Of a stretch of DNA of 39,574 bases, positions 16,084 through 25,653 are shown in pieces (the stretch's first letter is position 1; every line of letters starts with the position of its first letter). Made by a program: the position numbers and the translations under genes. The notes beneath the pieces are model-generated. The model did no database searches. It saw only the letters and a program-made list of their open reading frames with translations, and had not been told where the DNA came from. Source of the stretch: an uncultured Paludibacter sp. (GTDB taxonomy: Bacteria > Bacteroidota > Bacteroidia > Bacteroidales > Paludibacteraceae); the NCBI GenBank assembly GCA_937897985.1, contig CALCBD010000036.1:1-39574 (forward strand), written 5' to 3'.

Positions 16084-17028
16084 TTATTCTTTGATAAATT
16101 TGAATGATTTATTTTCAATTTTCACCATGTATATTCCGTTTCTAAGATTGCTTATATTGATGGAACTTCCAGTAAAAGCTCCTCTTTGAACCAAAGTACC
16201 AACTGAGCTAAAAATCAGATAATCTGCACTATTTAAACTTAGCACTGTCAATTGGTCTTTTACAACATTTGATTTAAGAGATAACTGACTATTTTCAATA
16301 GCAGGATTTAAAGCTGATATTTGTTTTTCAATGCTAATGGCCAATGTGTTTGTATTAATTGTAACTTTATAGTTGGCCGCTTCTGTGATGCTCCATTTCA
16401 CATCACCACCGCTAACTAATTGCATTTGTGTATCAGAAACTTTAACAAAGAAATCCTGATTCCAACCCCAGTTGCGGTTTACAGGAAATTTAAACTCTCC
16501 TACTGATAATGCTCCGGTGTAACTAAATTCAAATGGATTAGTTGGATTCTTAATCAACTCAGTTGCTCTACCTAAATCCCAACCATTTGGAGCAGCGCTA
16601 CCCACCATAAATACAGTATTAAATGGTATTGGGTTTGTTTCAGCCATAGGCGTTACACTTAGTGTCAAGGCAGTTGTATCCAACACGATAGAATAGTTTC
16701 CGGCAGTTGTAATTGAAAATGAATTATCGGGATCAGCATAAGTATTTCGTTTTACTACTGTATTCGCATCAACTCCTTTGTTCCAACTTGGTACCCAATC
16801 TGAATTTTGCATCAAGAACTTGAAGCTACCTGCATTTAGATAAGCTTTATAATAAAATTTAGAAGTGTTAACTCCATCCTGAGTCATTGGTGAGGACTTG
16901 TCTTTATCCCATCCGTATTTAGTGGCATCACCAATCATACACATTGGGTTTTGAGCATTCACTGAAATAAATGTAACCATGCTGAACAATGTAACAGCAA
17001 TTAATTTTGAAAGTAATGATGTTTTCAT
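16084..17028 (-). CDS. T9SS-exported surface glycan-binding protein with two SusE/F-like modules
   Basis: This 314-residue protein has a signal peptide (MKTSLLSKLIAVTLFSMV...VNAQ). A first module (about 28-130) begins PMCMIGDATKYGWDKDKSS. A second (about 140-235) begins TVFMVGSAAPNGWDLGRA and contains FKFPVNRNWGWNQDFF. Both resemble starch-binding repeats of SusE/SusF. The last 70 residues, ending IYMVKIENKSFKFIKE, are a T9SS sorting domain. It has no lipobox and no enzyme signature. The first 240 residues are nearly the same as those of the 755-residue neighbour, so one arose by recent duplication. It probably binds alpha-glucan at the surface. Confidence 0.8.
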   Translation of the reverse strand: MKTSLLSKLIAVTLFSMVTFISVNAQNPMCMIGDATKYGWDKDKSSPMTQDGVNTSKFYYKAYLNAGSFKFLMQNSDWVPSWNKGVDANTVVKRNTYADPDNSFSITTAGNYSIVLDTTALTLSVTPMAETNPIPFNTVFMVGSAAPNGWDLGRATELIKNPTNPFEFSYTGALSVGEFKFPVNRNWGWNQDFFVKVSDTQMQLVSGGDVKWSITEAANYKVTINTNTLAISIEKQISALNPAIENSQLSLKSNVVKDQLTVLSLNSADYLIFSSVGTLVQRGAFTGSSINISNLRNGIYMVKIENKSFKFIKE

Positions 17029-17074
17029 AACTGATTAATTTAAATAAATTGATAATTTTATATTAGTAAGAATA

Positions 17075-17245
17075 TTAAGCCATGTTTCTAAATGGATCGT
17101 TATTATGATAAATAATTGTATTGCTTCCACTGATTTCATCAGGGCCTGTTGGGGGCACAGATTCCATTTGCAAGGATATTTCTTTATCCAATTGAATGCA
17201 TTCGATTTCAGGAGAACTATATTCTCTTTTTATGTTGTTTTCCAT
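17075..17245 (-). CDS. Small 56-residue peptide gene within the PUL
   Basis: An open frame starts at ATG 17245 and ends at TAA 17075. The peptide begins MENNIKREYSSPEIECIQLD, continues KEISLQMESVPPTGPDE and ends NNDPFRNMA. It lies 17 bases after the 755-residue gene's stop and 46 bases before the 314-residue gene, in the same direction, so it is co-transcribed with them. It has no signal peptide, no membrane segment and one Cys. The layout Y-SP-IE-I-LD-EISL-ES-PP-GP-E recalls short uncharacterised peptides I associate with Bacteroidota surface-protein operons; that resemblance is from memory. Function unknown. A regulatory or processed peptide, or a partner of the T9SS proteins, are possibilities. 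Confidence 0.7.
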   Translation of the reverse strand: MENNIKREYSSPEIECIQLDKEISLQMESVPPTGPDEISGSNTIIYHNNDPFRNMA

Positions 17246-17262
17246 ATTATGTTTTTTTAATA

Positions 17263-19524
17263 TTATCTCAAAATTATTTTCTGAGTATTTGTTAGACCAT
17301 TGCTATTAATACTCACCAAATAGATACCCGTTTCAGGAACACAAATAATGTTATTTTTAGCATTCAGTGTTTTTTTAGCAACCTGTTGACCTACCGAGTT
17401 GTATACCGTCACATTTACATTGGCATTTATAGTATTTTCACTAAAAACACCTATTTGAAGTTTCCCACATTCAAATACAAAATTGCCGTCATTTTGGATA
17501 TTACTCACCATTGTTGATACTCCTGAAGCCCGAAACACAACAGCGAAACGATCGCTGGTACTGGTTGCATCCGAAGCAAAGCTGTAGCTGTTTCCTGCAG
17601 TCAAGTCAGTCTGTGTTCCAAGTAAGTTGTCTTTCAAAATGATATGTGTATCTGCATCAAAGTTGCTGATTTCGTTTACACTGATAGTGAAATTATTGGT
17701 TTCGCCAGTTGAAAATCCTAACGGAAGTTCATTTATAGTATTTACACTGTTCAGTCCATTAATAACAAGATTTTCATTTCCTTTTACCGGAGTGGTATAG
17801 ATTTCAGGAACAGAAACATTGTTATTGCTCATCTTTTCTGAATCATACATGTCAAAGGTGTTCGCTGCATTTGGATTGAAATAAACAACTGTTTCGTCAG
17901 AATTTACCCCATTCGAAACCTGAAGGCGTAAGATTGGGTTAGCTTGAGCTGCTTTTACTTTTATCACATTGCCTGAAACATCATTATGATATCTCATCGA
18001 ATTTGTAAATGTGAGCGTAGTTGCAGAAGTTGCCCTAACCCAAAATGCCTGCATAGGAGGAATATAACCTGATACTGTTGTATTTGCGTTCGGGGCTGAT
18101 ACAATATCACCAGCAGCATTATAAGTTGCAAACATATATATATTACTGTTATTTTTTGTTCGGTACCACATGGTAGTGTTAATATTGGCATTCGCTCCGG
18201 ACAAATCCGAGAACTTTAGGTATGAAGGGTATGGATTTCCTACCAGATTAAATCCGGTGTACGTTGCACCTGAACGGGTAAGGTCAATATCAATATTACC
18301 ATCATTAAGCGTACCGCTAAAACCAATGGTAGTAGCGATACCAGGTTGTGCAATATAACCTTTTCCTTGTACTAATGTGGTGCCGGCCGAATTAGCCACC
18401 CAGTATTCTGTAGCAGGCGCAGAATAACTTGCATTACTACCAGTCTCGTCATATCCATAGTACGTTAAACCTGATGGTACTGTGCCATTTGATATAGGAG
18501 ATGAAATATACCAGTTACGTGAGGATGCGAGATATTGCTGAACCTCGGCTGTGGTAACCGTGACTGTTCCATTATTTACGAATGTTCCTGTTCCTGTGCT
18601 TCCACTTAATAACTTAAGTTTTGAAACAGTCAATGATTTATCCTGATTGATGGTTAGTTTAGCTCCTGCATGAACATTAATCTGATATGCGGTTACATCC
18701 TGATCAATGGCAACTTCTGCATTGTTAATATCCACCACTTCCGAATTAGTTGGAGCTGATCCGGTGCTCCAGTTAGAGCCTGCACTCCAATTCCCAGTAC
18801 TTCCAAGCCAGGTATTTAATTTACGGATATCAATGGCAAGTGTATTTGTATTTAATGTAATGGAGTAATTTCCGGATTCGCTAATTACCCATTTTGAATC
18901 AGGAGAATTTTGCAATACCATTTGATTTTCAGAGACTTTCATAAAAAAATCCTGATTCCACCCCCAATTACGGTTTACCGGAAATTTCAATTCACCGGTT
19001 GTCAATGCTCCTGTATAGGTAAATTCGAATGGATTTGCCGGATTCTTAATTAACTCAGTCGCTCTACCCAGATCCCAATTATTAGGTGCAGCACCACCTA
19101 CCATAAAAACAGTATTAAATGGGATTGGGGTTGTTTCAGTCATAGGCGTCACACTAAGTGTTAATGTAGTTGTATCCAATACCACAGAATAGTTTCCGGC
19201 AATTGAAATTGAGAATGAATTATCAGGATCACCGTAGGTATTTCGTTTTACAACTGTGCTTTCATCTGCCCCCTTGTTCCAACTGGGTACCCAATCTGAA
19301 TTTTGCATCAAAAATTTAAAACTCCCAGCATTAAGATATGCATTGTAGTAGAACTTTGATAGATTAACACCGTCCTGAGTCATGGGAGAAGACTTGTCTT
19401 TATCCCATCCGTATTTTGTAGCATCGCCAATCATACATATAGGATTCTGGGCATTCACCGAAATAAATGCAACTGTGCTGAACAATGTAACAGCAATTAA
19501 TTTTGAAAGTAATGTTGTTTTCAT
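17263..19524 (-). CDS. Large T9SS-exported glycan-binding / surface protein
   Basis: From ATG 19524 (MKTTLLSKLIAV) this is a 753-residue protein; an ATG two codons upstream is possible, but the paralogue also starts at MKT. A signal peptide ends at VNAQ. Two SusE/F-like modules (about 27-130 and 138-240) match those of the 314-residue neighbour almost residue for residue. A long beta-rich region follows (about 245-680), opening with WLGSTGNWSAGSNWS and containing GFNLVGNPYPSYLKFSDLSG and PPMQAFWVRA. This is a layout common in huge T9SS-secreted Bacteroidota proteins. A T9SS sorting domain closes it (IYLVSINSNGLTNTQKIILR). It probably binds glucan and projects from the surface. No catalytic residues are recognised. 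Confidence 0.8.
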   Translation of the reverse strand: MKTTLLSKLIAVTLFSTVAFISVNAQNPICMIGDATKYGWDKDKSSPMTQDGVNLSKFYYNAYLNAGSFKFLMQNSDWVPSWNKGADESTVVKRNTYGDPDNSFSISIAGNYSVVLDTTTLTLSVTPMTETTPIPFNTVFMVGGAAPNNWDLGRATELIKNPANPFEFTYTGALTTGELKFPVNRNWGWNQDFFMKVSENQMVLQNSPDSKWVISESGNYSITLNTNTLAIDIRKLNTWLGSTGNWSAGSNWSTGSAPTNSEVVDINNAEVAIDQDVTAYQINVHAGAKLTINQDKSLTVSKLKLLSGSTGTGTFVNNGTVTVTTAEVQQYLASSRNWYISSPISNGTVPSGLTYYGYDETGSNASYSAPATEYWVANSAGTTLVQGKGYIAQPGIATTIGFSGTLNDGNIDIDLTRSGATYTGFNLVGNPYPSYLKFSDLSGANANINTTMWYRTKNNSNIYMFATYNAAGDIVSAPNANTTVSGYIPPMQAFWVRATSATTLTFTNSMRYHNDVSGNVIKVKAAQANPILRLQVSNGVNSDETVVYFNPNAANTFDMYDSEKMSNNNVSVPEIYTTPVKGNENLVINGLNSVNTINELPLGFSTGETNNFTISVNEISNFDADTHIILKDNLLGTQTDLTAGNSYSFASDATSTSDRFAVVFRASGVSTMVSNIQNDGNFVFECGKLQIGVFSENTINANVNVTVYNSVGQQVAKKTLNAKNNIICVPETGIYLVSINSNGLTNTQKIILR

Positions 19525-19552
19525 AAACATGTAATTTTATTTATAATTAGAA

Positions 19553-19588
19553 AGAGGGATTATTCTGAGTTGTCAGAACAACCCCTCT
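19553..19588 (-). terminator. Two-step hairpin after the SusE/F-like gene
   Basis: AGAGGG/CCCTCT (19553-19558, 19583-19588) encloses TTCTGA/TCAGAA (19563-19568, 19573-19578). On the minus-strand transcript it follows the SusE/F-like stop at 19608 and precedes the next ATG at 19524. There is a modest U-rich tail (TTTCTAATTATAAA). It may partly end or stabilise the susCDE message. Confidence 0.55.
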
Positions 19589-19607
19589 GGAAAAACTAAA
19601 CAACCAA

Positions 19608-21023
19608 TTATTGTTTTACAAAACTTAACGTCAGAGTTTCAATATTTGCAGTTATAACATAATTTCCAGCCGCATTGATAGTCCATTTTTTATCATCTGC
19701 CTGTCCGCCGATATGTCGATACATATGTGAGTCATCAGTACGCATATACATATCCTGCCCCCAATCGCTATTGCGATTTACAGGGAATTTGAATTCTCCA
19801 GCTACCATTGGACCAGTATAAGTAAATATGCAGCCATCTGTAGCATCTTCAGTCATTTGTATAGCATTTGTAATAGTCCAGCCAATCGGGGTTGCACTAC
19901 CCACCATATATAATTTTTCCCTGTAAATACTTATGGTATTGTCCAACTGGTTCAGTGTAATGGTGTAAAAACCTTTTTTTGTAATAGTCCATTTATCATC
20001 ACCAGCAGTTCCACCCGCGTGTAAATACATGTGTGTGTCATCAACTCTTTCAAACATATCCTGGTTCCAGTCTGTATTTCGGTTAACAGGGAACTTGAAT
20101 TCGCCAACCTGCATCACCCCCTGATAAGTAAAAATAAAAGGATTTGAAGTACTTTGAGTCAATTTAGTTGCATTTGCAATATCCCAACCATTAGGCGCAG
20201 CACCTCCTACCATATAAATTTCGCTATATGCCGGATAATTTATTTTGCTATAGGAAATAGACAAATCGAGTAAACTCACAACAATTTTATATACTCCGGC
20301 TTCAGTAATGCTGAATTGACCATCAGGCTGGCTATCAGCAGTTCTTAATGCTAATTTGGCACTGTCAGCACCTTTATTGTATGAAGGCAGCAATTGTCCC
20401 TTTGTTGTAATAAATTTAAAAGAACCTACAGCCAATGATCCTTGATATACAAATACAGTGGGGTCGCTTTGAGGTGTGAGTGCCAAGGCATTATTCAAAT
20501 CTGTACCTTTTGGCGAAGCACTTCCATACAAATAAAGTGTTTTACTTACCGGTTGATATGGAGTTACCAAAATTGTTATAACGGCTGAAGTATCATTCAC
20601 TGATGGTGTGGAATAAACGGTTGAAATTACTCTTGCTTCTAATTCTGTTGCTGTTCCGGCTGTACCTCCCCATCGAGTCAACAAACTGTCATTCAATGCC
20701 CCGACACTGAAACTTTTAGCGTAAATACCTTTTCCCATATCCTCAGTTATTGCTTTAGAAAAGTTGTTCCCTTTTTTGTCAATTTGAAGAACATAGGATA
20801 TCGAAGCTCCTGTTCCGTGATTAGTTCCAGTAGTCCAGGTTAGCGTAATGGCTTCATTGGAACTATTTTTTTGATTCAGTTCAATTGTGGTTTTTGATGA
20901 AGATAGTGCTAACGCACCTGCTTTAATTATATTTTCCGGGATATTTTGTTCACAAGATGAAAACAACCCGGTTATCATTAGACATACCAACAAAATAGTA
21001 TTGTATATATTTATTTTTTTCAT
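19608..21023 (-). CDS. SusE/SusF-like surface glycan-binding lipoprotein
   Basis: This 471-residue protein has a lipoprotein signal (GLFSSCEQNIPENI, Cys24). An Ig-like SusE N-terminal domain spans about 35-155. Three starch-binding-type modules follow: LYLYGSASPKGTDLNN (about 162-260), IYMVGGAAPNGWDIAN (about 268-365) and LYMVGSATPIGWTITN (about 370-471). Each module ends with a 'WTI...GNY.I' beta-strand pair. Modules two and three keep FKFPVNRN-DW-QDM, where Trp residues probably stack on sugar. It should sit on the outer surface beside SusCD and hold alpha-glucan. It follows susD by 32 bases. Confidence 0.88.
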   Translation of the reverse strand: MKKINIYNTILLVCLMITGLFSSCEQNIPENIIKAGALALSSSKTTIELNQKNSSNEAITLTWTTGTNHGTGASISYVLQIDKKGNNFSKAITEDMGKGIYAKSFSVGALNDSLLTRWGGTAGTATELEARVISTVYSTPSVNDTSAVITILVTPYQPVSKTLYLYGSASPKGTDLNNALALTPQSDPTVFVYQGSLAVGSFKFITTKGQLLPSYNKGADSAKLALRTADSQPDGQFSITEAGVYKIVVSLLDLSISYSKINYPAYSEIYMVGGAAPNGWDIANATKLTQSTSNPFIFTYQGVMQVGEFKFPVNRNTDWNQDMFERVDDTHMYLHAGGTAGDDKWTITKKGFYTITLNQLDNTISIYREKLYMVGSATPIGWTITNAIQMTEDATDGCIFTYTGPMVAGEFKFPVNRNSDWGQDMYMRTDDSHMYRHIGGQADDKKWTINAAGNYVITANIETLTLSFVKQ

Positions 21024-21055
21024 TTTTTTTATCGTTAATTTATCGTTAAATGGGC

Positions 21056-22549
21056 TTAATAACCTGTGTTTTGAGTCAAATTAGGATTCGAATCACGTTC
21101 TTTCTGTGGAACAGGGAATAACAAATATTTTGAACTCATATTTGATTTTCCAATTGAGTGCAGAAAATCAATTCCGTATTGACCTCCGTTTACACGAATC
21201 AGGTCAAACCAGCGTTGTCCCTCAAAAGCCAATTCCATACGTCTTTCGTGTAAAATTTTATTACGCAAATCAGTTTGATTTAAACCTGTCACATTCAATA
21301 ATCCGGCACGAACCCGAACCTTATTCAATGTAGCATTATCGTCGGTAGCCAGCAATTGAGCTTCTGCTGTTCTTCCCAATTCATTTAATGCTTCTGCTTT
21401 CATGAGTAATACATCGGCATAGCGAAGCACCGGAAAATTTAAAGGACTATTATCATAGGTTGAGGAAACTGAAAGCGGGACAAGGAATTTACGAAGATTA
21501 TACCCTGTTGTAGAATAAGATTTTTTATAATCCATTCCATCGAATTTTGGGCAACCTTCGTAGAATACTGTTACATTTTTACGAAAATCGCCTGCTTCAT
21601 AAGCATTTACAAATTCCTGAGTAGGCTGATTCCATCCCCATCCTCCAGCAACCATATTTGAACCACGCGGTCCTGTAAAAGTGCTCAACCATGAAGCCTG
21701 ATTTTCGTTGCTCCAGAAATCCATTCCAGCTCCATCTACATATTGTACTTCAAAAAGAGATTCGATAGAGTTTTCGGTGGTTGGATTAAAGTTATCAGCG
21801 TAGTTAGCATTTAAAGCATAACCTAAACTTTTTACAGAATCACATAGATTAACCACCCTTTGATAATTACCAAGAGTCAGTTCAACCTTTGCTAGCATGC
21901 CCACTGCAGAGCCTTTAGATGCTCGCCCAATATTGGATCCAGAATATTGTTCCCGTTCAGGTAACATAGTTACTGCAGTAGCCAAATCAGATTCAATTTG
22001 TTTATATACTTCCGTTTTCGGAGTTCGGAACGGACGCAAGTCATCTCCCGGCTCTACTGGCTTTAGCACTAATGGTACATCGCCAAAAAACTGTACTAAA
22101 ATGAAATAATAATGAGCGCGTAAAAAACAAGCTTCACCAATAATCCGGTTTTTCAGATTTTCGCTGATATTCATCTCTGGAACTTTTTGCAAAATGATGT
22201 TGCAACGCAAAATTCCAGGCCATGGTCCTCGCCACATATCTAATACACCCTGATTATCGGTAGAGGTTACAAAATTGGCTTCATCCTGAGTTTCTATACC
22301 GTCAGTCCCACCACCAGCTCCAACAATACTGTTGCCTGCCATAATATCGGTAGTCCACATGCGCATATTATATAGTTTTGGCCATTGTAAAGGTTGGTAT
22401 GCTCCATTGATTGCTCCAATGGCATCATCTTCAGATTGAAAAAAATTGGATGTATTGATACTGTCTTCCGGTATCTTATCCAGAAAATCACTACATGCCG
22501 GTAAGAATGCTGCAACAACAGCAATAGAAATATATTTAATAAGTTTCAT
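21056..22549 (-). CDS. susD: SusD-like glycan-binding lipoprotein
   Basis: This 497-residue protein has a lipoprotein signal with LPACSDFLDKIPEDS after the hydrophobic stretch, the usual SusD start. The body is helical with TPR-like repeats: WRGPWPGILRCNIILQKVP, EACFLRAHYYFILVQFFGDV and RYADVLLMKAEALNELG. The C-terminus has ILHERRMELAFEGQRWFDLIR, a SusD hallmark. It should cap the SusC transporter and deliver oligosaccharides to it. It lies 22 bases after susC on the same transcript. Symbol is by family; sugar specificity is inferred from the GH66 and GH27 genes. Confidence 0.93.
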   Translation of the reverse strand: MKLIKYISIAVVAAFLPACSDFLDKIPEDSINTSNFFQSEDDAIGAINGAYQPLQWPKLYNMRMWTTDIMAGNSIVGAGGGTDGIETQDEANFVTSTDNQGVLDMWRGPWPGILRCNIILQKVPEMNISENLKNRIIGEACFLRAHYYFILVQFFGDVPLVLKPVEPGDDLRPFRTPKTEVYKQIESDLATAVTMLPEREQYSGSNIGRASKGSAVGMLAKVELTLGNYQRVVNLCDSVKSLGYALNANYADNFNPTTENSIESLFEVQYVDGAGMDFWSNENQASWLSTFTGPRGSNMVAGGWGWNQPTQEFVNAYEAGDFRKNVTVFYEGCPKFDGMDYKKSYSTTGYNLRKFLVPLSVSSTYDNSPLNFPVLRYADVLLMKAEALNELGRTAEAQLLATDDNATLNKVRVRAGLLNVTGLNQTDLRNKILHERRMELAFEGQRWFDLIRVNGGQYGIDFLHSIGKSNMSSKYLLFPVPQKERDSNPNLTQNTGY

Positions 22550-22571
22550 ATTCTTTAGATTTAATAATTAA

Positions 22572-25500
22572 TTAGAGACTCAGATTAACACCAAAACTGA
22601 TTGTTCTTGTAACAGGGTATACGCTGTTATCAATACCACTTGTTCCCACTTCCGGGTCAAATCCGCTGTATTTGGTAATAGTAAAAAGGTTCTGAGCAGA
22701 TATGTAAAATCTTGCATTAGAAATCAGAACTTTTTTTGTCATACTTGTTGGGAGAGTATAACCTAAGGTTACATTCTTTACTCTTAAATATGATCCATCT
22801 TCGATATAGCGATCAGAAGGTCTGGTATTCTTGTTCGGATCATTGAACACTGCTCTTGGCATTGTGTTACTTGTTTCTTCTCCAGTCCATCTGTTTAATG
22901 TTGCAATAGTCTGGTTTTGAGCAACATCCATTGCCTCACTCCAAAAACGGTTTGCATTACAGATTTTATTTCCGGCTACACCCTGAAGAAATATACTTAA
23001 ATCAAGACCTTTATAAGAGAATGAATTGTTCATAGCGAAAGTAAAGGTTGGATTTGGGCTACCTAAATATGTACGATCTTTATCATCTATAACCCCGTCG
23101 TTATTCAAATCTTTAAATCGAATGTCACCAGGTGAAGTACGATTATATGGGTCGCTACCAGGTACCTGAATTGCATGTGCATCGACTTCCTGCTGATTTT
23201 GGAAAATTCCATCGGTTACAAAACCATAGAATTCATTAATAGGTAATCCTGCCTGAATTAATGCCAGATTTTGGTTTAATCCTATACTTCCACTTGACAT
23301 AGGTATTGTGTCGTTGATACTGACTACCTTGTTAGCATTGAAAGACACATTCAACATTGTATTCCATTTTAATTCACCCGTCAAATTCTTAGTATTTACA
23401 GTCAATTCAATACCTTTATTCTCCATTGTTCCTGCATTGATAGAAGGAACATAGATATCGGAATAGCCGGTTGATACCGGAACAACCATGGGCACCAACA
23501 TTTTGTCAGTATTTTTAAGGTAGGCATCAAGAGTTATATCTACCCGTTGATTAAATATGGATGCATCAAACCCGATATTAGCTTGTTTCTGTTGTTCCCA
23601 TTGCACGTAAGGGTTAGGCATTACAGTCGGAACAACAGCTGAAACCACAGTATTATTGAAGTTATATTTGATGGTGTTTAAAGATGATGCAAATGAATAA
23701 TTACCTATGCTCTGATTACCTGTGATACCAAATCCGGCTCTAAGTTTCAGATCATTGACAAAAGTGATGGGTTTGAAAAAATCTTCTTCTGAGACACGCC
23801 ATGCGACAGAAGCAGATGGGAACAAACCATATTTATTTTTTTCTCCAAAGCGGGAAGAACCATCTTCACGCAATGTTGCCGTAAAAAGATATTTGTCAGC
23901 ATATGAGTAATTTACACGTCCCATATAGGATAACATAGAATAACTCGAGGTACTTCCGCCTATTTTCGGCAAAAGAATACCATTACTTAACTGTTGGGTT
24001 ACATCACTGGCAAAACTTTGAATTGATCCATTCATGTAATTATATCTGTTTTCCTGAGCACTTGTTCCAACCATAACTCCTATTTTGTGTTTATCAAAGG
24101 TTTTGTCATAAGTTAGTGTATTGTCCCACAGCCATGTCAGATTTTTATTATATTGTTGACCTAAATAGGATTCAAGTTGAACATTACTATCCCAGGCATA
24201 CTTTGGTGACCATGTACGTGAATCCCAAAAATTTGCCTGTAAGCCAAAAGTGGTTTTAAACTTTAAATTTTTAATGATTTCTAATTCCGCATAGATATTA
24301 CCCATTAAGTTATATCCATTAGTGGTGTTTTGTACTGTTTTGGCAGCACCAATCGGATTTGTAATATCACCTGAATTTATAGGCAATCCAACGGGACCTG
24401 TGTAAGTTCCATCTTCATGATAAATAGATTGGGTAGGTAAAGCTAGCATAGCATTACGAACACTATAACTGCCATTACTTTTTACATCATGATTTAAAGT
24501 AAGACTGTTTCCGAATTTGAGAAATGAGGTGACTTTTGTATCGGTATTTAGCTGGAAAGTAAATCGTTTGAATCCTGTATTTATAATAATACCATCCTGA
24601 TTGAAAAAATTCCCAGATACGTAAATACTTGATTTATCAGATCCTCCCGAGTAGTTTAACGAATAATTTTGCATGCCAGCTGTTCTGAAAAAAGCACCTA
24701 ACCAATCAGTTCCTGTTCCAAGACTGGCTGGATCTGCAAATTCAGGGTTCAAAGTCAACCCCGCGTTGGTAAGCATTTCATTATGGAGTGTTGCAAATTG
24801 AGATGCATTAAGCATTTTAGGCATATTTGTGGCCGTCTGAGTGCCATAAGTATAACTGAAATTAACTTGCGACTTACTACCTGTTCCATGCTTTGTTGTA
24901 ATAATAATAACCCCATTAGCTCCCCGAGATCCATAAATTGCAGTTGCTGAAGCATCTTTGAGTACCTGAATGGACTCTACATCTTCCATATTCAATTGAT
25001 TCAATCCTCCATCTATAGGAAACCCATCAATTACCACCAAAGGGTTAGCATCGTTAATTGTTCCAATTCCACGTATTCTGAATGTGGCATCGCTACCCGG
25101 AGTTCCATTTGAAATTACCTGAACTCCTGCAGCACGTCCTTGCAAAGCGTCGCTTAAACTCGGTACTGGTAATGATTTTAAATCAGTGCTTTTCACGATT
25201 GCAACTGATCCTGTTAAATCTTTTTTTCGTTGCGAACCATAACCTACAACAACTACCTCTTCCAGATTCTTGTTGTTTTCAAGCAATTGAATCCGCAAAG
25301 GTTTTCCTTCGTACATTTTATCCTGAGTTTCGTAACCAATATAAGAAAACAGAAGAGTTGGATTTTTCACCGACAAAGGAGGTAAAGTAAACTTCCCGTT
25401 TACATCTGTAACCGTACCGGAAGTTGTTCCTTTAACCTGAATACTAACACCGATTAAAGGTTCTCCGTTGACATCTACTACCTCTCCGGTAATTGGTGCT

Positions 25501-25589
25501 TTTGCAGTTTGCGCCATCAATTGAGGAACGACAAAAAACATACTACATAATAGTATGCCGAAAAAGCGGGTTTTCAATTTTTGCATCAT
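22572..25589 (-). CDS. susC: SusC-like TonB-dependent transporter
   Basis: This is a 1005-residue outer-membrane protein. A signal peptide (ending LMAQ) precedes a carboxypeptidase-regulatory-like domain (about 30-108, GEVVDVNGEPLIGVSIQVKG). The linker EEVVVVGYGSQRKKDLTGS leads into the plug (about 115-230, TFRIRGIGTINDANPLVVID and YGSRGANGVIIITT). The rest is a 22-strand beta-barrel ending VTRTISFGVNLSL. It forms the import channel with SusD, powered by TonB-ExbBD encoded elsewhere. Length and motifs are normal for SusC. It is the first gene of the operon; the start could be either of the first two Met codons. Confidence 0.94.
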   Translation of the reverse strand: MMQKLKTRFFGILLCSMFFVVPQLMAQTAKAPITGEVVDVNGEPLIGVSIQVKGTTSGTVTDVNGKFTLPPLSVKNPTLLFSYIGYETQDKMYEGKPLRIQLLENNKNLEEVVVVGYGSQRKKDLTGSVAIVKSTDLKSLPVPSLSDALQGRAAGVQVISNGTPGSDATFRIRGIGTINDANPLVVIDGFPIDGGLNQLNMEDVESIQVLKDASATAIYGSRGANGVIIITTKHGTGSKSQVNFSYTYGTQTATNMPKMLNASQFATLHNEMLTNAGLTLNPEFADPASLGTGTDWLGAFFRTAGMQNYSLNYSGGSDKSSIYVSGNFFNQDGIIINTGFKRFTFQLNTDTKVTSFLKFGNSLTLNHDVKSNGSYSVRNAMLALPTQSIYHEDGTYTGPVGLPINSGDITNPIGAAKTVQNTTNGYNLMGNIYAELEIIKNLKFKTTFGLQANFWDSRTWSPKYAWDSNVQLESYLGQQYNKNLTWLWDNTLTYDKTFDKHKIGVMVGTSAQENRYNYMNGSIQSFASDVTQQLSNGILLPKIGGSTSSYSMLSYMGRVNYSYADKYLFTATLREDGSSRFGEKNKYGLFPSASVAWRVSEEDFFKPITFVNDLKLRAGFGITGNQSIGNYSFASSLNTIKYNFNNTVVSAVVPTVMPNPYVQWEQQKQANIGFDASIFNQRVDITLDAYLKNTDKMLVPMVVPVSTGYSDIYVPSINAGTMENKGIELTVNTKNLTGELKWNTMLNVSFNANKVVSINDTIPMSSGSIGLNQNLALIQAGLPINEFYGFVTDGIFQNQQEVDAHAIQVPGSDPYNRTSPGDIRFKDLNNDGVIDDKDRTYLGSPNPTFTFAMNNSFSYKGLDLSIFLQGVAGNKICNANRFWSEAMDVAQNQTIATLNRWTGEETSNTMPRAVFNDPNKNTRPSDRYIEDGSYLRVKNVTLGYTLPTSMTKKVLISNARFYISAQNLFTITKYSGFDPEVGTSGIDNSVYPVTRTISFGVNLSL

Positions 25590-25653
25590 TTTTTTTGTAT
25601 TATTTTTAAGATTAATAATTTTATTGTTTAAGGTCTTGCACCATTCAACAATA

